Position numbers and translations under genes: made by a program. A stretch of DNA of 64,000 nt, taken from contig VXCM01000323.1 in assembly GCA_014773175.1 (NCBI GenBank), positions 887 through 64,886 on the forward strand, written 5' to 3'. Shown one piece after another: positions 1 through 13,078 of this stretch (position 1 is its first letter; the number at the start of each line of letters is the position of its first letter). Source of the DNA: Lucifuga dentata. Lineage: Eukaryota; Chordata; Actinopteri; Ophidiiformes; Bythitidae. The notes beneath the pieces are model-generated. The model had not been told where the DNA came from. It saw nothing but the letters and a program-made list of their open reading frames with translations, and searched no databases.

Positions 1-574
1 GTCTTAATTAACTTCAGAAAGTTTCGATGCCCACTTTGGAGCCTGACCAGGACTCAGCGGGGAGGGACTTTCTGGACTCTGCGCAACAAGTCCAAGGACG
101 CAAGAAGTAGATGATGGAAGTCAAGGACAACACGGCATGCAGTTGCAACAACAGAAGACAAGAAAGTAGTAGATTATGGTGAACGATTTCTCATTACAAT
201 AACTTATTATTTCACTTTTTCAGCCCCTTTGAAAGGGCATGGAGTAGTTTGCGAGTTCATGCGGACTTGGAACGCGCACCGGTAAAAGTTTTACCTTCGC
301 ATACAAGACAGAGGACAATTTGGAGGACTTGAAAATGGCAGAGAGCAGCAAACATGCGGTGTTTCACGCACCTGATGCTTTACCTTTCTTCTGGGTACAT
401 TGGGAAAGGTAGCGCAGAACTTTTACAGCTTTCTGGGAACGCAGCAGGTGACTCACGGGACTTTCGATCTGGATCGGCTCGCTCGCAGGCAACGGGAGAA
501 AATGTGAAATGTTCTCGACTGGTCAGAGAAGCTGNTTTTTTTTTTTTTTTTTTTTTTGAAAATCTCAGTCCACC
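1..574 (+). promoter_or_regulatory. adgra2: 5' flank / probable 5'UTR of adgra2
   Basis: This stretch precedes the start codon at 575 and probably holds the 5'UTR and perhaps the proximal promoter. I see no clear TATA box or defined transcription start. It has several CpGs (around 251-300) and a short palindrome, GGTAAAAGTTTTACC, at 281-295. An upstream ATG at 354 opens a frame that runs to a TGA overlapping the main start codon. A single N at 535 sits at the edge of a poly-T run (536-557), so the local length, and with it the upstream reading frame, is uncertain. Whether all of this is transcribed, and whether an untranslated exon lies further upstream, cannot be decided from sequence. Confidence 0.5.
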
Positions 575-792
575 ATGAGAGCGCTGAGTTTATTGTGCAT
601 AATAGTCGGACTGTGGCACTCCAGCCTGAGCAACAGAAACTGTCCGGATCTCATCGTTGACAGCTGTCATTGCTCGGCTGAGAGATCGAAGGAGCTGAGC
701 AGGCAACATGTCCGAGTTAAGGTGGTCTGCGATGATGTGGACTTGATGGACACCCTGCAGCCCAGATTCTTACCCAACAGGACAGTCTCCCT
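575..792 (+). CDS. adgra2: adgra2 coding exon 1: signal peptide and LRR N-terminal cap
   Basis: The start codon lies in a strong vertebrate context (CCACCATGA). Residues 1-19 form a signal peptide: a short basic start, a hydrophobic core LLCIIVGLW, then small residues. Mature residues carry Cys at 23, 31, 33 and 52, the usual pattern of a cysteine-rich LRR N-cap, followed by LPNRTVSL with an N-glycosylation sequon at N68. The exon ends at CT|GTAAGT in phase 2. Reading on without splicing gives a stop at once (TAA at 794-796), which supports the donor. This is the first coding exon; an untranslated first exon upstream is possible. Confidence 0.9.
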
Positions 793-3700
793 GTAAGTAG
801 GCAACATTACAAATAATTTAAGGCATGCACACCCCTCCACCCACACAGACAGGCATAAGAGAGCCAACATTTGCCCAGCGACCCCAAATATTTTTGAAAG
901 ATTTTTGATTTTGTGTCAAATCGCATATTTGTGGATGGTGTTATAATGTTGAGAGTGATTAAATAAGTATTTTTTTGTTTGTTTGTTTGTTTGTTTTATT
1001 TATTCATTTTGCTGGAGGCCCCTGGAACTCTCTGAATGGTCCCCAGAGGTCCCTGAATGCCAGCTGAGGATGCATTGGGCAAAAAGTGATGAACTGTTTC
1101 TTCAAAGTGAAACAGCTTTGCAATAATTCCAAGTCAAATATATTCATTCATGAGATGTGAGCTAATACACAGATATCTAAACTATAATCTGCAGCAGTAT
1201 TATCCTCAACTGATATCACACATACTAATACTGTGAAATATATATATATATATTTTTAGATTCCTAAGTTTTACAATCCAGTTACCATATGCACTAGAAA
1301 TCTCTGCAAGAGTATTTTAGGGATATTGTAATAAAACCACAGGAAAGGAAAGATAAACATAAAATGGATAAAGTGACTTTAACCTCAAAACTTATTATCA
1401 AGTAGCAAACTGTTTCAGTTCCTCTATAGGGAATATTATATTACAGGTAGTTTTCTTTATCAAGCAGTAGCAAGATCTTGGATGAACCTGTTTGTAAGTT
1501 ATTATGCTTTTATTTTGTGTCATGTTTTGACAAAATATGACACAACATAGTGAATTGTTCACATCTTTTTTTTTTTTTTTNTTTTTTTTTTTTTTGGTTA
1601 GAAATTATCCTTATGTTGCATTTAGTTTCACTATATTCTGAAATTGATCAAACTTACAGCATGGACATTCATTTATTAAGATTTGGTCTCAATGCACCAC
1701 TTTAGCTGTAAATTTTACAATTGGCAGCAGGAGCTAGAAGAGAGAAGATTATTATAACAAGTCACCCTTTTACAGTATCTTCTTATGCTCTTATCATTAA
1801 GCTACTGACTATGATACTAGTGCCTTGTCCCCCCAAACCTTCTTCCCTGGGTACCACAAGCTACGTTTGCACCTGACTTTTCTTCCTGATACTGTTTGTG
1901 TTGTTACAGTTGCCATCCACATGAATATTTTCCCTTTCACTATGCTCTTCTTGAATATTATTTTCATTGCATTCAAATTCATTCAAACATAGATTCTGCG
2001 CTATGGCAGGGAGTTTTAGAAACCCCTTTAGTATTCATCTATGCTCTCTTGTAGATGAAATAGCACTTCAAACACTTGAGGGGTTGATAACTTTGCTCAC
2101 ACATTCCCCTCTGCAGGTGCACAGATTGCTTGCTAGATTAATGGACTGTTTATTCTTAGAAACTTGAATTCTGCCTTCAGAGTGTAAAAGCAAATACGAA
2201 ATGTAAAGGCCCTTGACAGTTATAGCCAGCCACTCATTGTGAACTACAGGAATAGTTGATTGATGATAACACTTTGCTTACTGCAATTTATTTGGAGTGG
2301 TGTTTGCTTCCTCGTAGGCAGGATGCTTTTGTTCCTTAAAGTGGAGAATTGTTAAAAGCTTTATTTTGTTTTCGGCATTATTCAAAGTCTGTTTTACTGG
2401 CAACAGATAATTACAAAGATTGATTATAAAAGTGCTCTACATCGATAATTAGGGTATGTATCATACCTTCCTACATACAGTATATACACAACATTTTGCG
2501 CTTCAAGTTAGACTAACTTGGTGCATCTTGATTTTCGATCACTTCCCTTGAGAAAAGTTTAAGAACTGTGTATGGCTATTTTATGGCTAACTCAGATAAA
2601 ATACTGTACTTATTCCTCTGCCATTTCTATTTTGTAGTGAGTTAAATCCTACACCAGGGCTGTAGCTGGCCAGGAAGCAGTTTTCCTGCATTAGGAAATG
2701 TGACCTTTGTCAGGCCAAAGTGGCCTCCCTGCTCGCTCTTTTGTTTAGACGTGCTGTGCAAATAAACAGATATATCAAGGGAAGTATGCGCATACCGATC
2801 TCCCTCTGCGGGCTGCCCAACAAATCTCCCTAATGTCTCCCTGTAGTATCTTTAATCTTTCGTCATTTAACCACCTACATAGACAATGAGCTACTTGCAG
2901 ATTCATTTCCTCAATGGCGGTTCAAGTACAGTGCATCACATTTAGGTATAGTAACCTCAATTCAAATGCAATGCTTAATTAAAGGACCATATCGGTGATT
3001 GTGCATGTTTGAACTCAATATAAACAATCCACATACACATTAAACTACTGACAACTATTTCCCAGAATATACTACTTTACCTGTAAATTTTATAATTTTT
3101 TTCCATACCTTCCAGACTGCCATTGGTTTCAATTCATTCCAGTATTTTATTAAAATCAACTTGTAGAGACTTGAAACACGCTTGAGATATGTAATCCATT
3201 ACAGTAAACACTGTCTATTAGGTTTTTCTTTTTTTTAACTTTATTTAACTGATCCAACACAGAATTGCATCAAAGAAAATGCATGTCTCCACCAGGAAAT
3301 ATAACACTGGAGAAGACGGCTTTTACAGAGAAATCAGAATGACCATCCCTTTTACAATTGTGCATAAGTGTTATAAGGAGAAACATTGAATTTCAAGTGT
3401 GTGTATCACCTGAACATTTGATTTTGAAAGATTAAAGGATTTGGTTTTATGTTTTAGACATTGGTTGTTAGTAACATACCATATATGCAGGTCATATACT
3501 GTATATTAAGTTCAAACATGCACAACCACATCACAATATGGTCCTTTAAAGCTGCAAATTGGGCTTTGTTATATTTGGTTACACACAGTATATTACAAAT
3601 TGGGGTGAAAATTGCATTTTGCTACATTTCTTTTTTCATGCAGTATAACTACTCCTTTTATTATTGGATGTATAAAATATTTACGAAGAACATACTCTGC

Positions 3701-6700
3701 AAAAATGCAGTGTCTTGCTCATGAAAAACAACTTAACAAGCAAATTAAAGAACATTAGCATAAATAAGTGATGAAAATGAACTGCACACAGGAGCATGTC
3801 ACTAATTCCCCAGCAGCTGCTGTGCACCTGAATGCCCTCTATTAACACCTACGCCTGTTTTCCTTATCTTCCACGGGGGATCAGGAGTTGAGGAGTTTGG
3901 AGCTTGGGCTGACAGCTCCGTTGACCTTGGGACCTATCTGGTGTAATCATTCCAGTGTTGCCAAGTAGTAGAAGCACTGGCTCTCTGCAGAGAATAGTAG
4001 CAGAGATTGTAGCTGACACCTCTCTTGGGCAATGCTCTAACAGGAGGACACATTGCTGTCCAGGGGAGAGCAGAGACAGTTGCAAAAGAGACATGGGGAC
4101 ATAGTGAAGGTGGGAGAGATACGTGGAGATATAGTGAAAGAGCTGTTAGAGAAATAGAGGAAGAGACAAAAAGGAAGCTGGGAAACCTGGAATGTGAATT
4201 GTTGGGTAAAACGTCACTTGATTGCTAAGATTGAGATGATGTGACAGGGCGCCACAATCACTGAGTGTTTTGGAGGTGTTTGTTGCTCAATTACAGCTGA
4301 TTGTAACTATGTTTCCTCACAGCTGGAAACTGTGTGAAATACATACTGCACTTACATAATGGAAAAGTTGTTACGTTTTTGAGTACTGCTGGTATTCTGC
4401 CCCCTGCTGTGTTGCAACCAGACCTGGGTCACACATCATTTGCATAATGTTGCTATTCATTTTAACCTGCTGAGTCTACCTGATGTGCTGGAATGAAATG
4501 AGCCAACTTTTTAATTAAGAAATAGCATATTCTTTTCCATCAAAATGAAAAGGTGGATTTATAAGAAGTGATATGCTTTTCTGCCAGTCTTATTCGATTA
4601 GGTATGAGCAGTGACTAATAAGTTAACGTTAGTTAACATCAGCTAGACATTGCACTCTAACTGATGTTATGAAGTGTTATTATGAGTCTTCTCTATTAAA
4701 TGTCATATCATGTCACTGAAAAATTGTTTTATCATTAGAGGAAAACCTCCTCAGTGCTTCCTTAGCATGTCGGTAGAAGAGGGGGGGCGCTTGTTGTCCT
4801 CTTCAGTGTGGTCCTTATGGGTGGTTATGCTCCCTTCAGTCAAGCTCATGTGGCTCCATCTGTGCTTGAGGATTTGGTTAGGATACTCCACTTCTTTTTG
4901 TGAATTCAAATAAATACAAGCAAGAAAAATGAGGCTATATTTTTGTGCTAACAGTTATTTTTTGCTCTTCTCTATAGCCACCTGTAAGAGCCATACTGGG
5001 GTGGAAAACAGGGTCACCTTTGTAATGTATCTCTGGAAAGCTTCCAGTGCCATCCTCAGTGGAAAATCCTGTGTACATTAGCATGTTATTTCTTATTTGG
5101 GAAATCTGCTAATGACCAATTTGCCCACAGTGGGCTCTGTTCAGTGAAGGTTATATAGGCTTGCTTTAAAGTATACTAACTTGACTTTCAATTTGTTTTT
5201 CTGTTATTGACTAAAGTCTTAGCTCTGATCTTTCTAGGTCTATGTAATGTCCAGTGTTGCAATCAAAATCCATTCAATGCAAAATTAATTCAACATTAGT
5301 CTGTTGTACCCTGTCTGGGTTGTAGATGGGTAATAATTGCATCATAGTTGGTAGTATTTTAAGCTTCCATAAAGAAGCACACAAGGTTTCATTTTTTTTT
5401 TATATATGTTTTTATTTCTATATTTTGTTTCAATTAAAGTTTGCAAGATAGATGAATTGTTTCTGATTTATAACTGCACAAAGTGATCTAATTCTGGATT
5501 TGTGCATGTTGTCTGACGGAGCCACACTAAGCTCTCCTTTAAAGCCTGGATGTCTCCTGTGCTCTCCTGGTATTTAGGCTTGAGAAGGAGAAAATGAGGG
5601 CATTTGGTCTGGGCTGGAGCCAAATCTGGAGGTGTTTGGCATAAAGTTGCCTGTTCTGCAGGCCCTCATCATCAACCTTATCCTACAGACAGACAGGAGG
5701 GACCATTTGCGGTGTCTAGGGGAAATGATCAGAATGACAGCGGGCTCCAATTCAATACATATCAGAACATGTCAGTCATTATAGCAGTTTAGAATCACTG
5801 CAGTAAGTGATTGCATGGGTATAAACTTTATTTTTTGTTTTATAGATATATAATATGCTGCTGAAGTGTAGGTGGATAGTACATAATGTGTATGACTGTG
5901 TGTTTGTGTGTATAATTTATATCAGTGTGGACTCAGGTAAATATCAATATGCATCCTCTTGGACAAACTCTACTTGAAAAAAAAAAAGAAATTCACTTCC
6001 ACTTTTCATTTTCTTAAAATGATCTTTTACATCCTATCATCTTACTTTTTTCCAGTTGCTATGGATATAACTCTGTATATCCTCTTCTCATCCTCCTGAC
6101 CTATTCTTACTTTTTTTCTTTCTCTCACTATATTTCCTTGGGGGCTTTTTTTCCTTGTCTGCTGAGATGCTGTTTGTGCTCTACCCTCTTCAGAGTTTTG
6201 AGTACTTCCACATTTGAGTACTTCCACATGTCAATATTTCATTGACATGCACGCATAACCCGACCATAGTCTCCTGTGCAACACCTCACTGACAAACCCT
6301 ATGAGCATACAGGACAGAGAGGGTGAAAGATGTTTAAATGATATGTCAAGCATTCACGTAAAGTACAGACTCTTAATCTAAAGAGACATGACCAAAATGA
6401 CCATGATGAAATATGTTGCATCTAGCATCTCAAGCTTCTCAGAATACTGTCAATCTCTCATCTCAGTGTTGATGCCTCTTTCTTATCTCAAGCGATATGG
6501 AAGATTTAAAAAAGCAAAAGCTCCATCTTAAGATGAGTGCACTCTACAATATCAATCATCTAAGCCCAAGAGGGAGTGATACTTCTAGATTCTGCCCCCC
6601 CCCCCANCCCCCCCCCCCAGCACTTGTCCCTCTGTGATAGCTAAGCACAAGAATGTTTGCCTTTGTGGATTTGTGTTTGAGAAGCGTGAGGTCAGGGCTG

Positions 6701-9700
6701 GCCTGTGATGTTGCTGCGTGGTGGAAACTGTCAGTCTCCTTAAGAAGTAACTATTGATTTATCTATTTACCAGCAGAGAGTTAGGGTTTATTCAAGGTTT
6801 CTTTTAATATGTGTACTGAGACACCAAAAGCTCAACCAGGTGCAGTGGCTTTCAGATTGCCTATCTGATTAGCTCTACCATCCATGTAGTGTGGTTAGAT
6901 CAGCTTTGCTTTAGACAACAATGATTCATAGATCAAGAGTTCATGACTACTAGAGGAGCGCAAAGCTGTAAATTGTATTAGCCTTGAAAAACCAAGAATG
7001 TGTCAAAACTCAGTCTTACCATCTAAAAATATTAAGTGAAGATAAATATGCCTGCCAAGGATACATCTCTGGTCTGCTATCCCTACTGCCTCCTTTTACA
7101 GGGGTTACTTAAAGGGTCATAAATTTTTGAGCATAGGAAGAAGCCAAGTTAGTAGCATGTTGTCTTTTCTTTGTTTTCTGTCTCACTGTAAAACAAGGTG
7201 ATTAAAACCCTGGTGTGCTGTGCTTCTGTTGCAGCATGTGATCAAAGTAGGAAGCATATTAGCTCTCACAGGAGCCTTGGCAGGGCTTTATAGGCACTCT
7301 GTGCCTTGTCTGTGTGTGCATGCGCCTTGTGTGTTCATGTGCATATGTGAATGCCTTGACATGTGTCAGTTTTTTGTCACTCAAAATGCTTGGTCCTCTT
7401 ATCTACATGTTTCTCAGCTCAGTCATTGATATTAGGTGATCGTATCATATGTGCGGCTAGTGGGATGAATACTTCACTCCTGCTGCCAGCCACATAATCT
7501 CAGGAAGCTGTAGTGCTTCAGGCTGCTGGCTGGCTTTCACAATTACTTTTCCAGCTACACTCAGAAAATGCTGTTACACACAGCACCTGTCATTGTCTAT
7601 TTAATTATCACACATTAGACTTATTAACAAATGATTCGGCGGTTTATTTTACTGTTAGTCTTAATTTCATGAGCGTTTTTTTTTTTTTTNGTTTTTTTTT
7701 TTTTATGAATTCAGGTCTACTTTTCCCATGAAAACAGTTGTTTCCTGCCAAGGAACATAATGTGTTGCTTCTGCTACATTCTACTTAAAATCGGAACTCG
7801 GAAATTCCGACAGGGAAAAGCCAAAGAAAATGTTCCCTCAACTCGGAAAGGCGGGCAAGGTTCCTTGACTATCCAGAATTTAATATTACATCATTATTAC
7901 ATCATGGCTGCTCAAAATGTAAAGATAAATTTCTCTGTTAATGAATGATTATTTAGAAGCATTTTCTTTAAACCAATCAGCATGCAGATACAGTAATAAG
8001 TTAATACTGTAACACTGGCAATTCAGTATCTATTTTGAAAAGGTAAATAGCTCATGAATGTTAAAATGTAGGTTCTTGTGGTCCGAATAAGCAAAATAAA
8101 TAAATAAATAAAAAATTTCATAGAAACTTCCTTGTAGTGTCCCACTATGTTTATTTCAAACACCTGGTGATTTTAATGACATAATTTGAAGTTATGGCTT
8201 TGCAGTTCTGTGATACAAGATTTTGCTTCATAAAGAAATCCAACAGATTTTAGCTGAAATCTGATTCATGGCACACTTGCTCATAGTAATTACATTTGCC
8301 AAGATGATGTTTTCATTTGTGTTTGTTTATTTTTTTGTCAGCAGGATTCCTAAAAAAAAATAAAAAAAATAAAAAAATAATAATAATTGGTGGAAGGGTG
8401 GAGCATGACAGAAGAACCCATGGAAATTCAGAGCACATCTGGGTCCAGAGACAAATCCAAGAATTTTTGAAATTGATTTCGTAATATTACGAATCATTTT
8501 CTGTTTCTTCAGAAGTAACACACACCATTCCCAGTGATATCTTATGACAGACTATCAATACAATCTGGCCTGGTGGAGTAAAAAACAAACAAACAAACAA
8601 AAAAAACTGTACATGCTTTGACAGGAGACACTTCAATAGAATTGCTATACAATAACAAATAGGGCACAAACATGCACAACAACTAATATGTAGCTGAAAT
8701 GATGCTGATGAATGAAGCAACCTGTTTCAATGTTGTATCTTGCATAGTTACAGAGATAGATCCAGAAAAATATTATGCTTATTACAGGTTTTTTTTTTTT
8801 GTTTGTTTTTTTGTTTTGTTTTTTCTCTGTGGGCCAATTTATTATTAGAACAAGACAAATTTTATCAAGGCTTGTTCGGCCTTGGTGGAGTGCCCTTCTA
8901 GTTATGCTAATGTCTCAACTGATTTTATTTTATTTTTTTTTTTGGCATTAACATATTACAAACTCTTGTTTTTAGTGTCAAAATGTTAAATCCATAAATA
9001 TTTCTGGCCAATTTTCACTTGTCTGAGTAATGTTTGAAACAAAATTGTTAAGTGCCCGAGAAAAAAAATGTTGAATGAGGCAAATCAGTACACTGTTGCC
9101 AATGAAATGCCACCTGATTCAAGTGAATTTTCAAAAAGAGCGGATGTCCTTGTGAATGCCAGTGAAAACATTTCAATTCATTGGCAAATTTGTTAATTTA
9201 TGCCACAAGAACAAATGAGCTGTAATTTGTTTCAATGCAGTCTCTCTTATGCAGGGTGGCATCCCAGGCAGATGTGCTTTACTGTCAGCTAGAGACTATT
9301 TGAATCTCCTTTCATACCTAGTTCAATCCCTTGAGCAATGTCTGTTTCCCATCCAAGGTCAATGTTAGTAGATATGAAATATGTTATTTTGGTTAGCTGT
9401 GCCTAGTAACTCAATCTTCTAGAATAACACAGGGTTCGTCTGTTTGGAGAGAAGTGGCTACAAACCCTGGGGCCAGCAGATCCAAATGTTTGTAATAGTT
9501 AACATTGTGATCTTTGCTCTACTTGGTGCTCATGATTGGTGTCTTGGATGGCATCCGTTGAAGCTATTTTTGTTTCTGTTCCTTTATAATAATATAGTTG
9601 GATGTCTCTGATGCATGGCAGCAAGGCCGGGTCCTGTAGTGGAGACTTTTTAGTTGGACCTCACAGAAATATCCCAGCTGTGGTGCAGAGGGAAAAATGA

Positions 9701-10369
9701 AAGCCAGAGCTCCTGTTTTGACAGGAATTGATATGGATCTCAGTCACGCCGTTCTATCACATCACTTAGCATTCTGATCCAAAGTAATTAGTGATTTCTG
9801 AATTATGAGATTTGTCTGATAGTTGTTTTATTACTCGAAAACATAAAGTTAGGTATAAAGTTTAGAAATTGTTATTTAATGTAGTAAAAAAGTATATAAG
9901 TAATATGCTCTACTATAAGATATAAATATACAGTATATTCCAAACAACTCCAACAACTTGTAACTTTGCAATCCAAGCTTTTATATGGGAGAAATATAAA
10001 ATTATGGCTTTTTATGAGCTATAAAATCATGTGGTCAGACATTGTATATGGATATTTTACATGTCTGGCTTTGACTGAAGTTTTCCCTTGTTAACGGTAA
10101 CCAGAGAAACACAGTAACCAATGACATAGATGATTTGCTGCAGCATAGAGACAATACTGAATTTGCCCTCTTCTTCCTCATTGAAAGCAGCTTATCCATG
10201 GAGAACACAATTGATAATGTAAACAGAGAGTTGGACGGATTCTCCAGAAGTTTGTCATGAGCTGTTTACATAATGTACATTCTGTTTTGCCTGTGATTTC
10301 CCGGATGTTATGCAGAGGCCTGAGATAGGCATGCAGGGGTCGACAAGCAGTGGCTTTCCACCACACGCG

Positions 10370-10400
<31 letters not shown>

Positions 10401-11207
10401 ACAGCACAGGACACGCTTGAGTTTGTACAAACAGAGGCTGTCTGTCCTTGAGTGGAACTTCTGTCCACAGAGGGACGTGTAGAGGTCTGGAGAACAGAAG
10501 GAAGGCATGGGACAAAACACAGTGACAGCACCGAGTATCTCATGATCTCAGTGCTGAGTACCATTGCTTCATCACACCCTCCATGTGTGGCTGTAAAATG
10601 TGCCACTGTGACGGGTGGGGTTTGGACCCAAATGCAGCACACAGTACAACTCCGACAAGTAAAGTTCTTTAATAGAGCTCTCAGTCCAACACAGAGGCAG
10701 GCAGAAAAACTGGCAGGACAAAGTGCCTACACAGACACAGTCAAACAAAGAGTCCAAACGCAGAGACTGGAATCGGAGTCAGGGACAGAAGGCAGATGTG
10801 GTGACCAGGGGGGCAACGAGCAGAATAGTCCAAAACAGACCGAGTCGGTAACAGAAGGTCAGTCCACAAATGAACGCTGGAGAGTCTTGCATCGAAAATA
10901 GCTAAGAACAATCTGGCAAAGGGTGAGTGTGAGACTGGGGTTTAAATCCATGCTTGATTGGTGCTAATTAGTGACAGCGTCCAAACCTGAAATGAATCAG
11001 GCTGATGAACTGAGGTGAGGAGCTGAAGACCAGGCAGGCAGAAATGGCAGGTGAGTAGCTGAGGACCAGGCAGGCAGAAATGGCAGGTGAGTGGCTGATC
11101 AGACATGCAGAACTGTGACAGCCACAGAGGTTTTTCAAAGCCGAGGCATTACTCTAAGAGTTTAAAGTAAAAATATAAAGATAGACAGCTTAGCTATTTA
11201 AACAGAA

Positions 11208-11239
<32 letters not shown>

Positions 11240-12258
11240 ATCATTTTTTAACATTTTTGTGCGTCTGAAATATTGTGAAATTGAGCCGCTCAGTTCTCGA
11301 AATAGTTTCTCACCATGCTTATTTGACTCCATGCTGGCTTATATTTGCTGTAATTTTTTTTTTTTTTTTTTTTTGCTATTGAAGAGTTTAGTGTCAAGGT
11401 GAATCCAAACTGACAGAACCCCAATAGGATACTGATGTCTACATCAACAGCAATAAAATCCTTATGAAATGTTGCTACCATAAATGTCTGCCTTTTTGAT
11501 CCATTCCTACAGAGTTTTAATGTGCTTATTTGGAACAAGTTCTTTGTCCGTGTAAAGGTTTGAAATGAAGAGCAATATTCTTAGAAGAATATCATGCTGT
11601 TGGGGAAAGTCCAAATCTTAAATAAGACCTTGGATGTTGACTTGAATTTTCTGACAATTTGTGTCCACCCTGGCCTTTCACTGAGAGGGGACTTCCTGTC
11701 CTCATTCCTGTTTTTCCTGCCAAGACAACTGTTATTACTCTAAGGATGGGTAGAAAAGTATGCACAAACAATCTTGTTAAATTAAGTGTCAAAATGTACT
11801 TGCGCAAAGGCAAAATGTACAATTTGCTCACAAATGTTCCAAAGTATTTTGCTCTGTCAGCTTTGTCCAAACACAATTTTCATCCAATTTTGTGACCACA
11901 TGGAGTCTGTTTATTTTTTCATGTGTGGGTTTATGAGCAGTTTGCATGTATGTTTGTATAGTCCAACACCATGACATTTCCAATATACATAATTCTGGCT
12001 TCCTCCCCCAGCAGTGTGGCCAGCAATTTGCCACTTCAGCACAATGCATTATGGATGCCACTCCTTAATCCAGGGGTTAGAATGGAAGATACATTCCCTA
12101 CAGGCATAATGAGCACCTTGTCATCACAGAGGGAACTGGTGACAGTTACCTCTGGATTTCCTCACCTGCCCCATCCCTCCTACAAGTGATGAAACAACCT
12201 TGTTAGAGCAAGATTGGAAGGAGCTGGAGAAGGGCGATGGAGTCATTTGACCTTGTCC

Positions 12259-12313
<55 letters not shown>

Positions 12314-13039
12314 TGCACAGGTGTGTAGGTATGTGACATGCTGACAGGAGTAGGTATGTGGCATGCTGACAGGAGATACACAACACTGCACATGCAAAAA
12401 AAAAAAAAAAAAAAAAAAANAAAAAAAAAAGAGTTCCAGCCAGCAGATCACATAACACGAATCCACAATATCAGAGACACAGAGCAGGCCTGCAGCAGAT
12501 GATTTAAGACCTGGCTGGAGCAATCAATAATTTAGCAGATATGAAATCCAGAAATGCCATCCAAGGTATATTTAAAATGATGTGAATCTGGAGCTGTAGA
12601 ATAAGCGCGGTATAACTCATTAGCTGTTGTACCTTACAGCTCTGTGTGAAAGTTTATGTGTGTGTAAGGAGAGGGGAATTAAGCATTTAGAGGATTTGAT
12701 CACTATAGACTTGGCCATATCAATGCTAAACCCAATAGTTTTGAATTGCAACAAAGCACTTGTTATCAGTAGTGCCACTAATACAAATATTTTATACAGT
12801 AGTTATTTGGCCATTCACTAGTGATGTATGACTGGGTTTCTAGAAGTATCTGCCTCTAAGGTGCTCATGTCTTGGTTACACTGGACAAACACAATAGTAA
12901 TTGTTAACTGGAGGGATGAGTGGACATGATCTCCAGCCTCAAAAAATGTCTCTTGCACTGGAGAAACAGCTTGCACAGATCTTATGTGGTCTAATAAGTC
13001 ACTCTGGGAATTTCCTAACGTTAGACTGTACTCGTGTGT

Positions 13040-13078
<39 letters not shown>

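Noticed and set aside
7788..7890. TCGGAACTCGGAAATTCCGA-type block that might be a dispersed repeat
   Set aside because: There is no second copy in the window and no clear termini or target duplication, so the suspicion could not be supported.
10178..10901. Overlapping 149-154-codon frames on both strands
   Set aside because: They run across an AC microsatellite and a solo LTR; no protein family is recognisable and the strands contradict each other.
12203..12523. Thr/His-rich minus-strand frames
   Set aside because: They are products of the (GT)23 repeat and a poly-A tract containing an N.
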